Below are positions 1 to 7,792 of a stretch of DNA of 64,000 nucleotides, piece after piece. The stretch spans positions 1-64,000 of the forward strand of contig JANNXJ010000050.1 of assembly GCA_031409515.1 (NCBI GenBank). Direction: 5' to 3'. The position numbers were made by a program, and so were the translations under genes. Source of the DNA: SHZI01 sp031409515 (lineage in GTDB: Bacteria; Pseudomonadota; Gammaproteobacteria; Steroidobacterales; GCA-2729495). The notes beneath the pieces are model-generated. The model did no database searches. It was not told the DNA's origin and saw nothing but the letters and a program-made list of their open reading frames with translations. Positions within the stretch are counted from its first letter, which is position 1. Every line of letters starts with the position of its first letter.

Positions 1-214
1 GAGCGCCGCTGCCGCTGATGCCCAGTGACCTGGCTCTGATGCCACTGCCGCTAATGCCCTGAGTCCGAGCACCACTGCCGCTGATGCCCTGGGCACGAGC
101 GCCGCTGCCGCTGATGCCCTGAGTCCGAGCGCCGCTGCCGCTGATGCCCAGTGACCTGGCTCTGATGCCACTGCCGCTAATGCCCTGAGCCCGAGCACCG
201 CTGCCGCTAATACC
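1..214. repeat. Coding tandem repeat, 30-nt units in a 126-nt higher-order unit
   Basis: The bases encode decapeptide repeats (GISGSGAR[TA]Q, 30 nt) and a 12-residue variant (36 nt). Three decapeptides plus one variant make a 42-residue, 126-nt super-unit: the sequence beginning at base 1 recurs nearly unchanged from base 127. The array continues past the left edge, so its length is unknown. Near-identity of the super-units points to recent unequal exchange or slippage. Confidence 0.9.
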
Positions 215-916
215 AGCGAGCCCAGACTTGGTCCCTCTTGAGCCTGCTGACTCCAAGCTGGAGTACTCCGCGACGATCGCGTTTCCGGCGTCTGCCTGAT
301 AGGCCATAACTTCAACTAGATTTCCAGTCTCAGGAAACTTGCCAGATGTCATGCCGTTGAGACTCAGCGCCATTCCGCCCATATAGGCGATGCCCTGAAG
401 GTCATCAACGAGGTCCAACGAGCCCCGAACATAGATGGGTGCGGTGCCCGGCTTGGTTTCGTTGTCCAGCCGAACGATGTGAGTTGCGAGGCTCTCGCCG
501 CCGCCGAAGGTATCGCCGGCCACGGCAATGTAGCGGCCTTGCTGCAGATACCAGATGACGTTGTCCGCCGTGAGTGTCGCCTGCACATCTCGCGGGGCGT
601 CGATGATCGTGGCCCCCTCGGCCAGAGTCATGGTCTGCCCCGAGACCGTCAGGACGCCGGTCTTGGGATCCCAACCTTCAAGGTGGCCGATCACCAGCAG
701 GGTCGGCGCGGATTCCACGGATTCACCGGCGGGCATGGCCAAACCTGGCGTTGCCCAGGTCGAGAGACCGCTTACCGTGTCATCAAGAACCAACGTACCG
801 TCGACTTCCTGACCAACGACTCGGATACCGGCCATGTCGGCCGATGCTTCGGCAGCTGCGAAAGACCAACTCAGTGAGAGGGCTAGGGCGGTTGTGATGC
901 TGCTGACGATTTTCAT
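1..916 (-). CDS. Secreted protein with GISGSG repeat tail (3' end off the window)
   Basis: I do not recognise this protein with certainty. It starts at an ATG at 916 and stays open to base 1, so at least 305 residues are seen and the stop lies outside. The first ~22 residues (basic MKIV start, hydrophobic core, then AAAEASA) look like a Sec signal peptide. Residues ~35-230 are a beta-rich globular part; a stretch reading GxLEGWDPKTGVLTVSG resembles DUF5666-type OB-like domains, but that is inference. From residue 235 the chain is only tandem decapeptides GISGSGARxQ with an interspersed 12-residue variant GISGSGIRARSL. It lies 41 bp downstream of the DUF6502-like gene on the same strand, so the two are probably cotranscribed and the regulator may control it. 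A surface or adhesive role is possible but unproven. Confidence 0.75.
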   Translation of the reverse strand, partial: MKIVSSITTALALSLSWSFAAAEASADMAGIRVVGQEVDGTLVLDDTVSGLSTWATPGLAMPAGESVESAPTLLVIGHLEGWDPKTGVLTVSGQTMTLAEGATIIDAPRDVQATLTADNVIWYLQQGRYIAVAGDTFGGGESLATHIVRLDNETKPGTAPIYVRGSLDLVDDLQGIAYMGGMALSLNGMTSGKFPETGNLVEVMAYQADAGNAIVAEYSSLESAGSRGTKSGLAGISGSGARAQGISGSGIRARSLGISGSGARTQGISGSGARAQGISGSGARTQGISGSGIRARSLGISGSGA

Positions 917-957
917 GTGCTGCTTTCCTCAGATATCCGGATGACGTTTGTCTTGTT

Positions 958-1773
958 CTAGTTTTTCGAGCCGTCTACAAAGTGATAAATACCCAAGCCT
1001 GTCTGGACTACCCGGTCTCCGCGTTCCAGGTCCGGCTTGTCGCGGAGCGTTACCCAGTTGTCGATTTCTTCCAGTAACTGCTGGCCGCGCTGCCGGACAA
1101 AGCCTTCCAAGGCCGGCAAGTCCTCTTCTTTAAGTCCAAAGTCAGCGGTGACGGTGCGTTCAAAAAGCCGCTGTTCCGGGTCCTGCTGTTGGCGGTTGAA
1201 GTCCACGGTTTCAACGAGACGCTCTACCGCGTAGCCGATTCGTTCCACGCTGTCGGGAGCGTCCACATCCGGGAGGTAGGTTCTGGTCAGGACACGCAAC
1301 CAGCCGTCGTCTGTTTGTCGAACCGCTCCTATAGACAGAAGTTGTTGTAGGAGCTGACCGGCATCTGCGCCTGAGCAGTACTCCTGGACCAAAGTCTCAA
1401 AATCCATTCGACCCGGCTCCCTTGGCTGAAGCTCCAACGGCAATCCGTATGGGCCGACAACTCGATCGTCGCTGTGCCAAGCGGTTAGCAGGGCAGTAAT
1501 CCAAGCCAGGTTTGTGTTCACTGCCGGCTGGCTTCGCCCGTCGAGGATCTCTTGCGTTTCGCGCTGAGAGAGCCCCGTCTGAATGGCGATCTGCGCGGCT
1601 GAAACTTCAGCCTTGCCCTTGCCAATGTGTGTCGCAGCTGTGTTCACAAAAACCCGCTTGGCCGTATCAGCAAACTCGGAGTAAGAGACGCCGTTGCGTA
1701 ACAGGATCTGGACTAGTGGCCTCAGAAGCCGTGCATACGCCGTCAGCAGCGCTGCCTTAAGGTCGGCTTCCAT
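958..1773 (-). CDS. DUF6502-like putative transcriptional regulator
   Basis: A 271-residue protein resembling the uncharacterised DUF6502 family. The N-terminal third is helical (LLTAYARLLRPLVQILL, then YSEFADTAKRVFV) and residues ~57-78 (VSAAQIAIQTGLSQRETQEI) look like a helix-turn-helix, so a DNA-binding role is likely but inferred. There is no signal peptide or membrane segment. The ATG at 1773 is preceded by AGAAGGA, a well-placed ribosome binding site. The repeat-tailed secreted protein follows 41 bp downstream on the same strand, suggesting a two-gene operon. The family assignment is from memory of its N-terminal pattern, not from a search. Confidence 0.7.
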   Translation of the reverse strand: MEADLKAALLTAYARLLRPLVQILLRNGVSYSEFADTAKRVFVNTAATHIGKGKAEVSAAQIAIQTGLSQRETQEILDGRSQPAVNTNLAWITALLTAWHSDDRVVGPYGLPLELQPREPGRMDFETLVQEYCSGADAGQLLQQLLSIGAVRQTDDGWLRVLTRTYLPDVDAPDSVERIGYAVERLVETVDFNRQQQDPEQRLFERTVTADFGLKEEDLPALEGFVRQRGQQLLEEIDNWVTLRDKPDLERGDRVVQTGLGIYHFVDGSKN

Positions 1774-1799
1774 ATTCCTTCTAATTCGTTATGTGAAAG

Positions 1800-1828
1800 A
1801 GGTTAGGGCGAAAGTTATGTCTAGTCAA
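1800..1828 (-). promoter_or_regulatory. Candidate promoter of the DUF6502/repeat-protein operon
   Basis: On the minus strand a TTGACT hexamer (1823-1828) is followed after exactly 17 nt by TAACCT (1800-1805), 27 nt before the start codon. The -35 match is good and the -10 match is weak. The remaining 1829-1963 interval up to bolA shows no gene that I can support. Confidence 0.35.
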
Positions 1829-1963
1829 CAGGAATCAAGCCCTTAAAGTGGTTACTTGGGGCCGAATGTAGTCGACTGGGCCCAGTGTTTTGTAAAGTGA
1901 TCCGGCAGTCAAGGGGACCCCTTTGCCGAAGGGATTGGCCCGAGGCCGGTTAGGTGGGGGGCG

Positions 1964-2236
1964 TCAGACTTGGGAGGAGATGCTGACCGCGTGTATATCC
2001 GTGACCATCAGGTCGCCGAGCGCGTCATACACGAGGCGATGCTGCGCAAGGCGGCTCAGTCCCCGAAAGCTTTCCGAGGCAATAGTCACCCGAAAATGCC
2101 CGCGTCCATCTTGGGCCCCAGTGTGCCCTGCATGCAGATGGCTCTCGTCTTCAATCTCCAGGAGTCGAGGGGCAATGGCGAGAGTAAGGCGATCTCGGAT
2201 GGCAGCCAGCCGAGCAGAGGAAAGCTTATTAGTCAC
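1964..2236 (-). CDS. bolA: BolA/IbaG-family protein
   Basis: A 90-residue, single-domain BolA-like protein of usual family length. The sequence shows the conserved core: E-DESHLHAGH (residues ~28-38), the H-F-x-V-x-I strand and S-F-x-G-L-x-R-L-x-x-H-R-x-V-Y. BolA proteins partner monothiol glutaredoxins in Fe-S cluster handling and influence envelope shape genes. The conserved His in the RLAQHRLVY helix is a usual cluster ligand. The start overlaps the end of the yciI-like gene by 4 bp, so it is the last gene of a yciB-yciI-bolA unit. It could also be named ibaG; I cannot separate the two here. Confidence 0.88.
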   Translation of the reverse strand: MTNKLSSARLAAIRDRLTLAIAPRLLEIEDESHLHAGHTGAQDGRGHFRVTIASESFRGLSRLAQHRLVYDALGDLMVTDIHAVSISSQV

Positions 2237-2532
2237 GGCATGACCTGGATAAAGGGTCTGACGCTGGCCTCGGTCCAGACGCCAGCTTTCATATAGGGGT
2301 CGGCGGCAGCCCAGGCCTCCGCCTCCGCCCTCGTCGGAAACTCCGCGACGATCAGGCTACCGCTGAAGCCGGCCGTGCCGGGGTCGCTCGTATCGAGACG
2401 GGGGTGGGGGCCGGCGAGCACCAGGCGGCCCTGATCCCTGAGCAGGACGACCCTCGCCAGATGGGCAGCCCGTGCGGCCAGTCTTCCAGCCAGACTGTCG
2501 GGAGCATCCGTGCCTGTAATTGCGTAGAGCAA
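2233..2532 (-). CDS. yciI: YciI family protein
   Basis: A 99-residue YciI-like protein with a ferredoxin-like alpha+beta fold, usual family length. Typical features are the MLYAITG first strand, a conserved His in RAAHLARV (residue ~24), the GRLVLAGPHP segment and the closing AEAWAAADPYMKAGVW. The biochemical role is not established; related proteins degrade small chlorinated or muconolactone-like compounds, and the His-Asp pair may be catalytic. The gene abuts yciB upstream (stop at 2533) and overlaps bolA downstream by 4 bp, matching the yciB-yciI neighbourhood of enterobacteria. Confidence 0.88.
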   Translation of the reverse strand: MLYAITGTDAPDSLAGRLAARAAHLARVVLLRDQGRLVLAGPHPRLDTSDPGTAGFSGSLIVAEFPTRAEAEAWAAADPYMKAGVWTEASVRPFIQVMP

Positions 2533-3078
2533 CTAAGTCTCACCCGCCGTGCGCTTGCTCAGCCATAGCCCCTGAATCACGGCGAAGACCAGTGTCATGC
2601 CCGTGAGTCCGAACAGCTTGAAGTTGACCCACACGGGTTCGCTGAACCGATAGGCCACGAAGATGTTGGCCGCGCCGGAAACCAGAAAAAAGGCGACCCA
2701 CATGAGGTTGAGCCGCCGCCAGTCCGTCTGGGAGAGTTTGAATTCGTCCTTGGAGACCGACTCAAGGATGCGTTGAGCGATGGTCCGATCCCCAACGTAC
2801 CGGCTACCAAGAAAAACCGCAGCGAAAACCCAGTTCAGGACCGTTGGCTTCCACTTGAAGACGAGGTCATTGTTCAGGAACAAGCTGATTCCACCGAGGA
2901 CCACCACCAGTACGGCAGAGGCCAGCAGCATGCGGCTTACGGTGCGCTTCACGAGCCACGTGATCAGCACCTGCAGGGAAATGGCGACCATGATCGTAGC
3001 GATCGCGGTGTGCATATCCCCGAGCCAGTAGGCCACAGCAAAGGCCAGCAGAGGCAAGAAGTCGACTACAGCCTGCAT
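2533..3078 (-). CDS. yciB: Inner membrane septation protein YciB
   Basis: A 181-residue polytopic inner-membrane protein of the YciB (IspZ) family. The family signature is visible at the N-terminus (VDFLPLLAFAVAYWLGDMHTAIATIM), followed by about five hydrophobic segments and a basic C-terminus (LSKRTAGET). YciB interacts with elongation and division machinery and affects intracellular septation and envelope integrity. It is the first gene of the yciB-yciI-bolA unit, with its start at 3078 and an 87-bp divergent gap to the YrdC-like gene, which must hold both promoters. Confidence 0.92.
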   Translation of the reverse strand: MQAVVDFLPLLAFAVAYWLGDMHTAIATIMVAISLQVLITWLVKRTVSRMLLASAVLVVVLGGISLFLNNDLVFKWKPTVLNWVFAAVFLGSRYVGDRTIAQRILESVSKDEFKLSQTDWRRLNLMWVAFFLVSGAANIFVAYRFSEPVWVNFKLFGLTGMTLVFAVIQGLWLSKRTAGET

Positions 3079-3165
3079 TAACGGAACATCGCCAGGTTAA
3101 GGCCATGCATGATACGCATCGAAGAGGCCCCGGGGGAGTCCGCGCTGTGCCGCTAGAATACGACC

Positions 3166-3786
3166 ATGACTCAATGCTTTCACATCCATCCCGTCAATCC
3201 CCAGCGCCGGCTAATCCAGCAGTCGGTTGAGATTCTCCGGCGCGATGGGCTGATGGTCTATCCCACTGATTCCTGCTACGCATTTGGCTGGCACCTTGGT
3301 GATAGGGAAGCTGCGGGACGACTGCAGCGGATTCGCCAGACGGGCAAAGACCATAATTTCACCCTCATATGCCGGGACCTTTCCGAGATCGCCACCTATG
3401 CCCATGTGGAGAACTGGTGCTATCGCCTGCTCAAGGCGCACACACCCGGGCCCTATACCTTCATCCTCAAGGCAACGCGGGAGGTGCCCCGGCGCCTGCA
3501 GAATCCGAAGCGGCTGACCATCGGTATCCGCGTCCCCGATCATCCGGTGCCCCTTGCATTTCTCGAACTGCTTGGCGAGCCACTCATGAGTTCCACGCTT
3601 CTGCTGCCCGGGTATGACCTGCCCTTGTCCGATCCTGAAGAGATCAGAGCTACCCTGGCTGGCCAGATCGATCTGCTGATCGATAGCGGTAGCTGCGGCG
3701 TTGAGCCAACGACTGTCGTTGACGTCACGGGGGACTACCCCGTAGTCATTCGCCAGGGGAGGGGAGATACGAGAGGGTTTGAGTAG
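3166..3786 (+). CDS. yciO: YrdC/Sua5-domain protein, YciO type
   Basis: A 206-residue YrdC-fold protein. Family marks include the early glycine-rich segment before YPTDSCYAFGW (residues ~27-37), the KDHNFTLICRDLSEIATYA block and P-G-P-Y-T-F-I-L-K. The YrdC fold binds ATP and threonine/bicarbonate to form threonylcarbamoyl-AMP for t6A in tRNA. YciO-type paralogues share the fold, but their activity is weaker or uncertain, so the exact role is left open. The length fits YciO (about 206) rather than full Sua5 (about 340, with an extra C-terminal domain). It lies just upstream of the M50 protease and scpA-scpB-rluB, as in many gammaproteobacteria. Confidence 0.85.
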   Translation: MTQCFHIHPVNPQRRLIQQSVEILRRDGLMVYPTDSCYAFGWHLGDREAAGRLQRIRQTGKDHNFTLICRDLSEIATYAHVENWCYRLLKAHTPGPYTFILKATREVPRRLQNPKRLTIGIRVPDHPVPLAFLELLGEPLMSSTLLLPGYDLPLSDPEEIRATLAGQIDLLIDSGSCGVEPTTVVDVTGDYPVVIRQGRGDTRGFE

Positions 3787-3822
3787 GGGCGCGCTTGCCT
3801 GCGCACCCGTATACTCGCGCCC

Positions 3823-4491
3823 ATGCCCGACATGGATGTTGCTGCGTCTATTCAATTGCTCTCAGCAGCAATCATTCCAGTGTTGTTCGCTATCACACTG
3901 CACGAGGTTTCCCATGGCTGGGCGGCCCGGCAGTTCGGTGATCGAACGGCAGAGCTGCTGGGGCGCCTGACGCTGAATCCCATCAAGCACATCGATCCGG
4001 TTGGCTCTGTGGCCGTACCGCTGGTGCTGACATTTCTGAACCTGCCCCCCTTTGGCTGGGCCAAGCCTGTCCCTGTGAATGCCCGGAACCTGCGGAACCC
4101 GAAGTCCGACATGGTCCTGGTCGCGGCGGCAGGTCCGGTCAGTAACCTGCTGATGGCTCTTTTCTGGGTTCTGGTGCTGGTTGGCGTGCTGGGATGGAGC
4201 GCGCCGTTCCCTCTGTCAGGTGCCCGGCGCTTTCTGCTCTCAATGGCGCAGATTGGAATTAGTTTCAATGTCTTACTGGCTATATTTAATCTACTACCTA
4301 TTCCACCTCTGGACGGTGGCCGGGTGCTTCGTGGACTCGTGCCGGAAGCCCTCGGCCGTCGGCTGGATGCTCTGGAACCCTATGGTCTTATAATCGTCGT
4401 CGCTCTTCTGTCGCTGGGAATACTTGGCAAGATTGTCTCGCCGTTGGTGCAGTCGGTAACGGCTCTGTTCTTCTCCTTCGCTGGCCTCTGA
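3823..4491 (+). CDS. Site-2 protease family (M50) membrane metalloprotease
   Basis: A 222-residue polytopic zinc protease of the rhomboid-unrelated M50 (site-2 protease) family, mini-form without PDZ domain. The active site is intact: H27-E28-x-x-H31 (LHEVSH) in the first membrane helix and the N156...D164 motif (NLLPIPPLDGG) in a later one; G-P-x-x-N (AGPVSNLLMA) is also present. Four to five hydrophobic helices are visible. Substrate is unknown. The 36-bp gap behind the YrdC gene and 19-bp gap before scpA suggest one transcript. This protease is a usual neighbour of scpA-scpB. Confidence 0.88.
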   Translation: MPDMDVAASIQLLSAAIIPVLFAITLHEVSHGWAARQFGDRTAELLGRLTLNPIKHIDPVGSVAVPLVLTFLNLPPFGWAKPVPVNARNLRNPKSDMVLVAAAGPVSNLLMALFWVLVLVGVLGWSAPFPLSGARRFLLSMAQIGISFNVLLAIFNLLPIPPLDGGRVLRGLVPEALGRRLDALEPYGLIIVVALLSLGILGKIVSPLVQSVTALFFSFAGL

Positions 4492-4510
4492 TCCAGGACG
4501 TTCCTCACTC

Positions 4511-5464
4511 ATGACCACAGCAGAACATGACGCTTCGTCCCCACCCCGGCTCCAGGTGGTGCACGACGCTGAGGCGCCGCGCAGCCCTGTTCTGACGCCT
4601 GAGGAGGCTGGTGGTAACCCGGCTCAGGCTGAAATGCCGTTTGCCCTGGTTGCCGGTGAGCCAGTCACCCAGTTGCCCCAGGATCTCTACATCCCTCCAT
4701 TTGCACTGGAGGTGTTCCTCGAAGCCTTTGAGGGGCCGCTTGATCTGCTCCTGTACCTGATCCGGCGGCAAAACCTCGACATCCTGAATATTCCCGTCGC
4801 TGAGATCACCACTCAGTACGTTCAGTACATCGATCTGATGAAAAATCTCCACCTCGAGCTGGCCGGTGAGTATCTGCTGATGGCCGCCATGCTGGCTGAG
4901 ATCAAGTCACGCATGCTTCTGCCACGCATCGGTGCAGCGGAAGACGAGGAAGCTGATCCTCGCGCAGAGCTGGTCCGGCGCCTGCAGGAGTACGAGAGGT
5001 ACAAGCAGGCAGCGACCGCGCTGGACGGAGTGCCGCGGCTGGAGCGGGACTTTTTCCAGGCTAGCGCTGAAGTTGTGGATCGGACCGTCGTGACCCGCCT
5101 TCCGGATCTCACACTGAAGGAGCTTTTGCTGGCGTTCAGGGATGTAGTGACGCGGGCCGAGATGCTTGCCCATCACCATATTCGGCGGGAACCGCTCTCG
5201 GTGCGCCAGCGCATGTCAGAGGTCCTGCTGAAGGTGCAGAAAGAGTCCTTCGCGGAGTTTAGGGACCTCTTCGATCCGCAGGAGGGGCGCATGGGGGTAA
5301 CTGTGACATTCCTGGCGCTCCTTGAACTCCTCAAGGAGTCGCTTATCGAGGTAGTTCAGACCGAGCCCTACGCGCCCATTCACGTTCGGGCTGCTGCGCT
5401 CCAGTTGCCTCGTGAGACGGGCCTGGAGACATTTGCCGCCGGTGGTTCCACGCTTCCGGCCTAA
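4511..5464 (+). CDS. scpA: Segregation and condensation protein A
   Basis: A 317-residue kleisin, ScpA, which bridges SMC heads and with ScpB forms the chromosome condensin. Family hallmarks are F-E-G-P-L-D-L-L-L-Y-L-I-R (residues ~75-87), D-I-x-x-I-P-V-A-E-I-T and the helix ending EYLLMAAMLAEIKSRMLLP. The C-terminal winged helix is seen in the RMGVTVTFLALLELLKE segment. The N-terminal ~65 residues are an extra, low-complexity extension before the kleisin core; gammaproteobacterial ScpA often has one, but a later start cannot be excluded. scpB follows after 24 bp. Confidence 0.93.
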   Translation: MTTAEHDASSPPRLQVVHDAEAPRSPVLTPEEAGGNPAQAEMPFALVAGEPVTQLPQDLYIPPFALEVFLEAFEGPLDLLLYLIRRQNLDILNIPVAEITTQYVQYIDLMKNLHLELAGEYLLMAAMLAEIKSRMLLPRIGAAEDEEADPRAELVRRLQEYERYKQAATALDGVPRLERDFFQASAEVVDRTVVTRLPDLTLKELLLAFRDVVTRAEMLAHHHIRREPLSVRQRMSEVLLKVQKESFAEFRDLFDPQEGRMGVTVTFLALLELLKESLIEVVQTEPYAPIHVRAAALQLPRETGLETFAAGGSTLPA

Positions 5465-5488
5465 CCCAAGTTCCGCGAACAGGCAGAC

Positions 5489-6247
5489 ATGGATAACCAA
5501 CAACTCAAGTATATCGTCGAGGCCGCTCTGCTAGCCGCCGGCCGGCCACTGGATCTGAACGGCTTGCAGTCACTGTTTGGCGATGATCATCCGCCAGGCA
5601 AGGATGAGTTGCGGGCCGCCATCGTCAGCCTGCAGGAGGACTATGCCAGTCGCGGGATCGCCATTGATGAGGTGGCCAGCGGTTTCAGGGTACAGATCCG
5701 CAGCAGCATGTCGGGCTGGCTCGCGCGTTTGTGGGAAGAACGAGCGCCGCGGTACTCCCGGGCGCTGATGGAAACCCTGGCCATCATTGCCTACCGCCAG
5801 CCAGTGACCCGGGGTGACGTCGAGGACATCCGCGGCGTTGGGGTGACAACCAATATCATGCGTTCTCTCCTCGAGCGATCCTGGATCCGCGTCGTCGGCT
5901 TTCGGGATGTACCAGGTAAACCCGCCATCTATGGCACTACGCGGGAGTTCCTCGATTACTTTGGATTGAAGAAGCTCGACGACCTGCCGCCATTGGCGGA
6001 TCTAAAGGATCTTGAGGCCTTTACGGCGCAACTCGAGCTCACGGACGCAGAATCCCTGCCCCCTGGGGCAGGCGCCCCGCTACTGGTCCGGCTGGATCCC
6101 GATGCTGATGACTCCGATGGCGACGAGTCTGACGGTGAGCTGGCAACGGTGACGCGGATCTCGGATGCCCGTAACTACGTCGATGCCAGTGGCGAAGTGC
6201 CCAGCCCGGAATCGGGCTCCAACGTCGTGCCGCTGAAGATTCGCTGA
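5489..6247 (+). CDS. scpB: Segregation and condensation protein B
   Basis: A 252-residue ScpB, which dimerises and binds the ScpA linker in the SMC complex. Two winged-helix domains are visible: the first begins LKYIVEAALLAAGRPLDL, the second contains RALMETLAIIAYRQPVTRGDVE and I-R-G-V. The C-terminal ~65 residues (after residue 185) are acidic and unstructured-looking (DADDSDGDESDGE), typical for proteobacterial ScpB tails. It sits between scpA and rluB, all on the plus strand with short gaps, so the group is probably an operon. Confidence 0.93.
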   Translation: MDNQQLKYIVEAALLAAGRPLDLNGLQSLFGDDHPPGKDELRAAIVSLQEDYASRGIAIDEVASGFRVQIRSSMSGWLARLWEERAPRYSRALMETLAIIAYRQPVTRGDVEDIRGVGVTTNIMRSLLERSWIRVVGFRDVPGKPAIYGTTREFLDYFGLKKLDDLPPLADLKDLEAFTAQLELTDAESLPPGAGAPLLVRLDPDADDSDGDESDGELATVTRISDARNYVDASGEVPSPESGSNVVPLKIR

Positions 6248-6257
6248 AACCTTCATA

Positions 6258-7040
6258 GTGAGTCCTTCGACTGGCACGGACCGGCTGCAAAAGGTACTTG
6301 CTGGTGCTGGCGTTGGCTCTCGACGCGAGATCGAGCAGTGGATTCGCCTGGGCCGGATCACCATCAACGGCAACGTAGCTACTCTCGGTCAGAAGGTCTC
6401 AGGGCGCGAGAAGATCCTCATTGATGGACGGCAGATCCCGGCACTGCGGAAGACCCGCCCGTCGCCCCGGGTGCTGCTGTACCACAAGCCATCCGGCGAG
6501 GTCTGTACTCGAAATGATCCCGAAGGTCGCCCTACTGTGTTTGACCGACTGCCACCCCTGCAGGGTAGCCGCTGGATAAACGTGGGGCGCCTGGATCTGG
6601 CAACGTCCGGTCTCCTGCTGCTTACCACCGATGGGGAGCTTGCCAACGCTCTCATGCACCCGTCCCGGGAGATCGAGCGCGAGTACGCGGTCCGGGTGCA
6701 GGGCACCGTCAGCGACTTGACTCTCCAACGCGTCCGCGAGGGCATACCTCTTGAGGATGGTGTTGCAAAGTTCGACAGTGTCGAGCCGACTGGCGGGGAT
6801 GGTTCAAACCAGTGGTTGCATGTGGTCGTGAGTGAGGGGCGCAACCGGCTGGTCAGACGGGTATGGGAAGCAGTGGAGTGCCGGGTCAGCCGGCTTATCA
6901 GGGTTCGGTACGGTCCCGTGGGATTGCCCCGGTCTCTCCGTCCGGGCCATCATCGGCTTCTCAAGGACAAGGAGTTGGACGCGCTCTACGTGGCGGCAGG
7001 GTTGCGCGAAACAGAGCCCGACAGCGCCCCGCGCTACTGA
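6258..7040 (+). CDS. rluB: 23S rRNA pseudouridine(2605) synthase RluB
   Basis: A 260-residue pseudouridine synthase of the RsuA/RluB/E/F family that would modify U2605 of 23S rRNA. An S4 RNA-binding domain occupies residues ~8-55 (RLQKVLAGAGVGSRREIEQWI), and the catalytic aspartate is D113 in NVGRLDLATSGLLLLT. The start is a GTG at 6258, 11 bp behind scpB; no in-frame ATG precedes the S4 domain. The long basic tail of some RluB proteins is absent. Its last 7 bp overlap the end of the convergent yciK-like gene. RluE or RluF activity is not excluded, but the scpB linkage favours RluB. Confidence 0.88.
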   Translation: MSPSTGTDRLQKVLAGAGVGSRREIEQWIRLGRITINGNVATLGQKVSGREKILIDGRQIPALRKTRPSPRVLLYHKPSGEVCTRNDPEGRPTVFDRLPPLQGSRWINVGRLDLATSGLLLLTTDGELANALMHPSREIEREYAVRVQGTVSDLTLQRVREGIPLEDGVAKFDSVEPTGGDGSNQWLHVVVSEGRNRLVRRVWEAVECRVSRLIRVRYGPVGLPRSLRPGHHRLLKDKELDALYVAAGLRETEPDSAPRY

Positions 7041-7789
7041 CAGTCCAGAGACTTACCGGTTGTGCCTTTGCTTGCGGGTCCAAGCAGCCACAGGTAAGGC
7101 CCCATCAGCGTCGCAGGCTCCGGTCTTGAAGCCGGATCTTCCCCTGGATAGGCAGCCGCCCGCATGCGGGTCCGGGCGCCGCCGGGGTTGATGCAATTGA
7201 CCCGGATCGTGCCCTCGGTCTTCAGTTCATCAGCGAGGGTCTGCGCCAGGCCCTCCACGCCAAACTTCGATGCGGCGTAAGCACCCCAGTACGCCCGGCC
7301 TTGCCTGCCGACCCCGCTGCTGGTGAACAAGATAGAAGCGTCGAGTGACTTGCGCAGGACTGGCATCAGGACCTGGGTGAGGATAAATGGAACGTTGAGA
7401 TTCAGGTGCATGACCTGGTGCCAGATGCCGATGTCATAGTGTTCAATCGGTGCCCGCTGTCCCAGCATGCCCGCATTGTGCAGCAGTCCGTCAAGCCGGC
7501 CCCAGGTGTCTGCGATCTGCTCAGCCAGCTTGAAGTAACCTGGCCCGTCCGAGCGCGCCAGGTCCAGAACGCAGATGGCCGGTTCTGGACCGCCAGCAGC
7601 GGTTATCGCGTCGTAAACAACTTCCAGTTTTGACTGTGTTCGGCCGAGCAATACCACGGTCGCTCCATGGCTGGCGCAGGCCAGGGCGGCAGCCCGCCCG
7701 ATTCCGTCGCCGGCCCCCGTGATCAGAATGACACGCTTCTTTAGCTCGTCCGGCTCTGCCCTGTGGGCCTTTGCGGTAGCGGATAGCAT
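7034..7789 (-). CDS. yciK: YciK-type short-chain dehydrogenase/reductase
   Basis: A 251-residue classical SDR with the Rossmann motif T-G-A-G-D-G-I-G (residues 24-31), NAG at ~105-107, Ser ~157-158 and the catalytic Y171-x-x-x-K175. The LLGRTQSKLE segment suggests NADP(H) preference (Arg after the second strand). The YciK subgroup has no firmly assigned substrate. It lies 3 bp after gph in the minus-strand run mtaD-ubiG-gph-yciK, the arrangement seen in many gammaproteobacteria. Its 3' end overlaps rluB tail-to-tail by 7 bp. Confidence 0.85.
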   Translation of the reverse strand: MLSATAKAHRAEPDELKKRVILITGAGDGIGRAAALACASHGATVVLLGRTQSKLEVVYDAITAAGGPEPAICVLDLARSDGPGYFKLAEQIADTWGRLDGLLHNAGMLGQRAPIEHYDIGIWHQVMHLNLNVPFILTQVLMPVLRKSLDASILFTSSGVGRQGRAYWGAYAASKFGVEGLAQTLADELKTEGTIRVNCINPGGARTRMRAAAYPGEDPASRPEPATLMGPYLWLLGPASKGTTGKSLDCQ

Positions 7790-7792
7790 CTG

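Noticed and set aside
1..214. Short direct repeats resembling a CRISPR array
   Set aside because: The 30-36 nt units are contiguous and keep one reading frame encoding GISGSG repeats, with no spacers of unique sequence and no cas genes.
3211..3855. 214-residue frame opposite the YrdC-family gene
   Set aside because: It lies on the opposite strand of a well-supported gene and has no recognisable domain.
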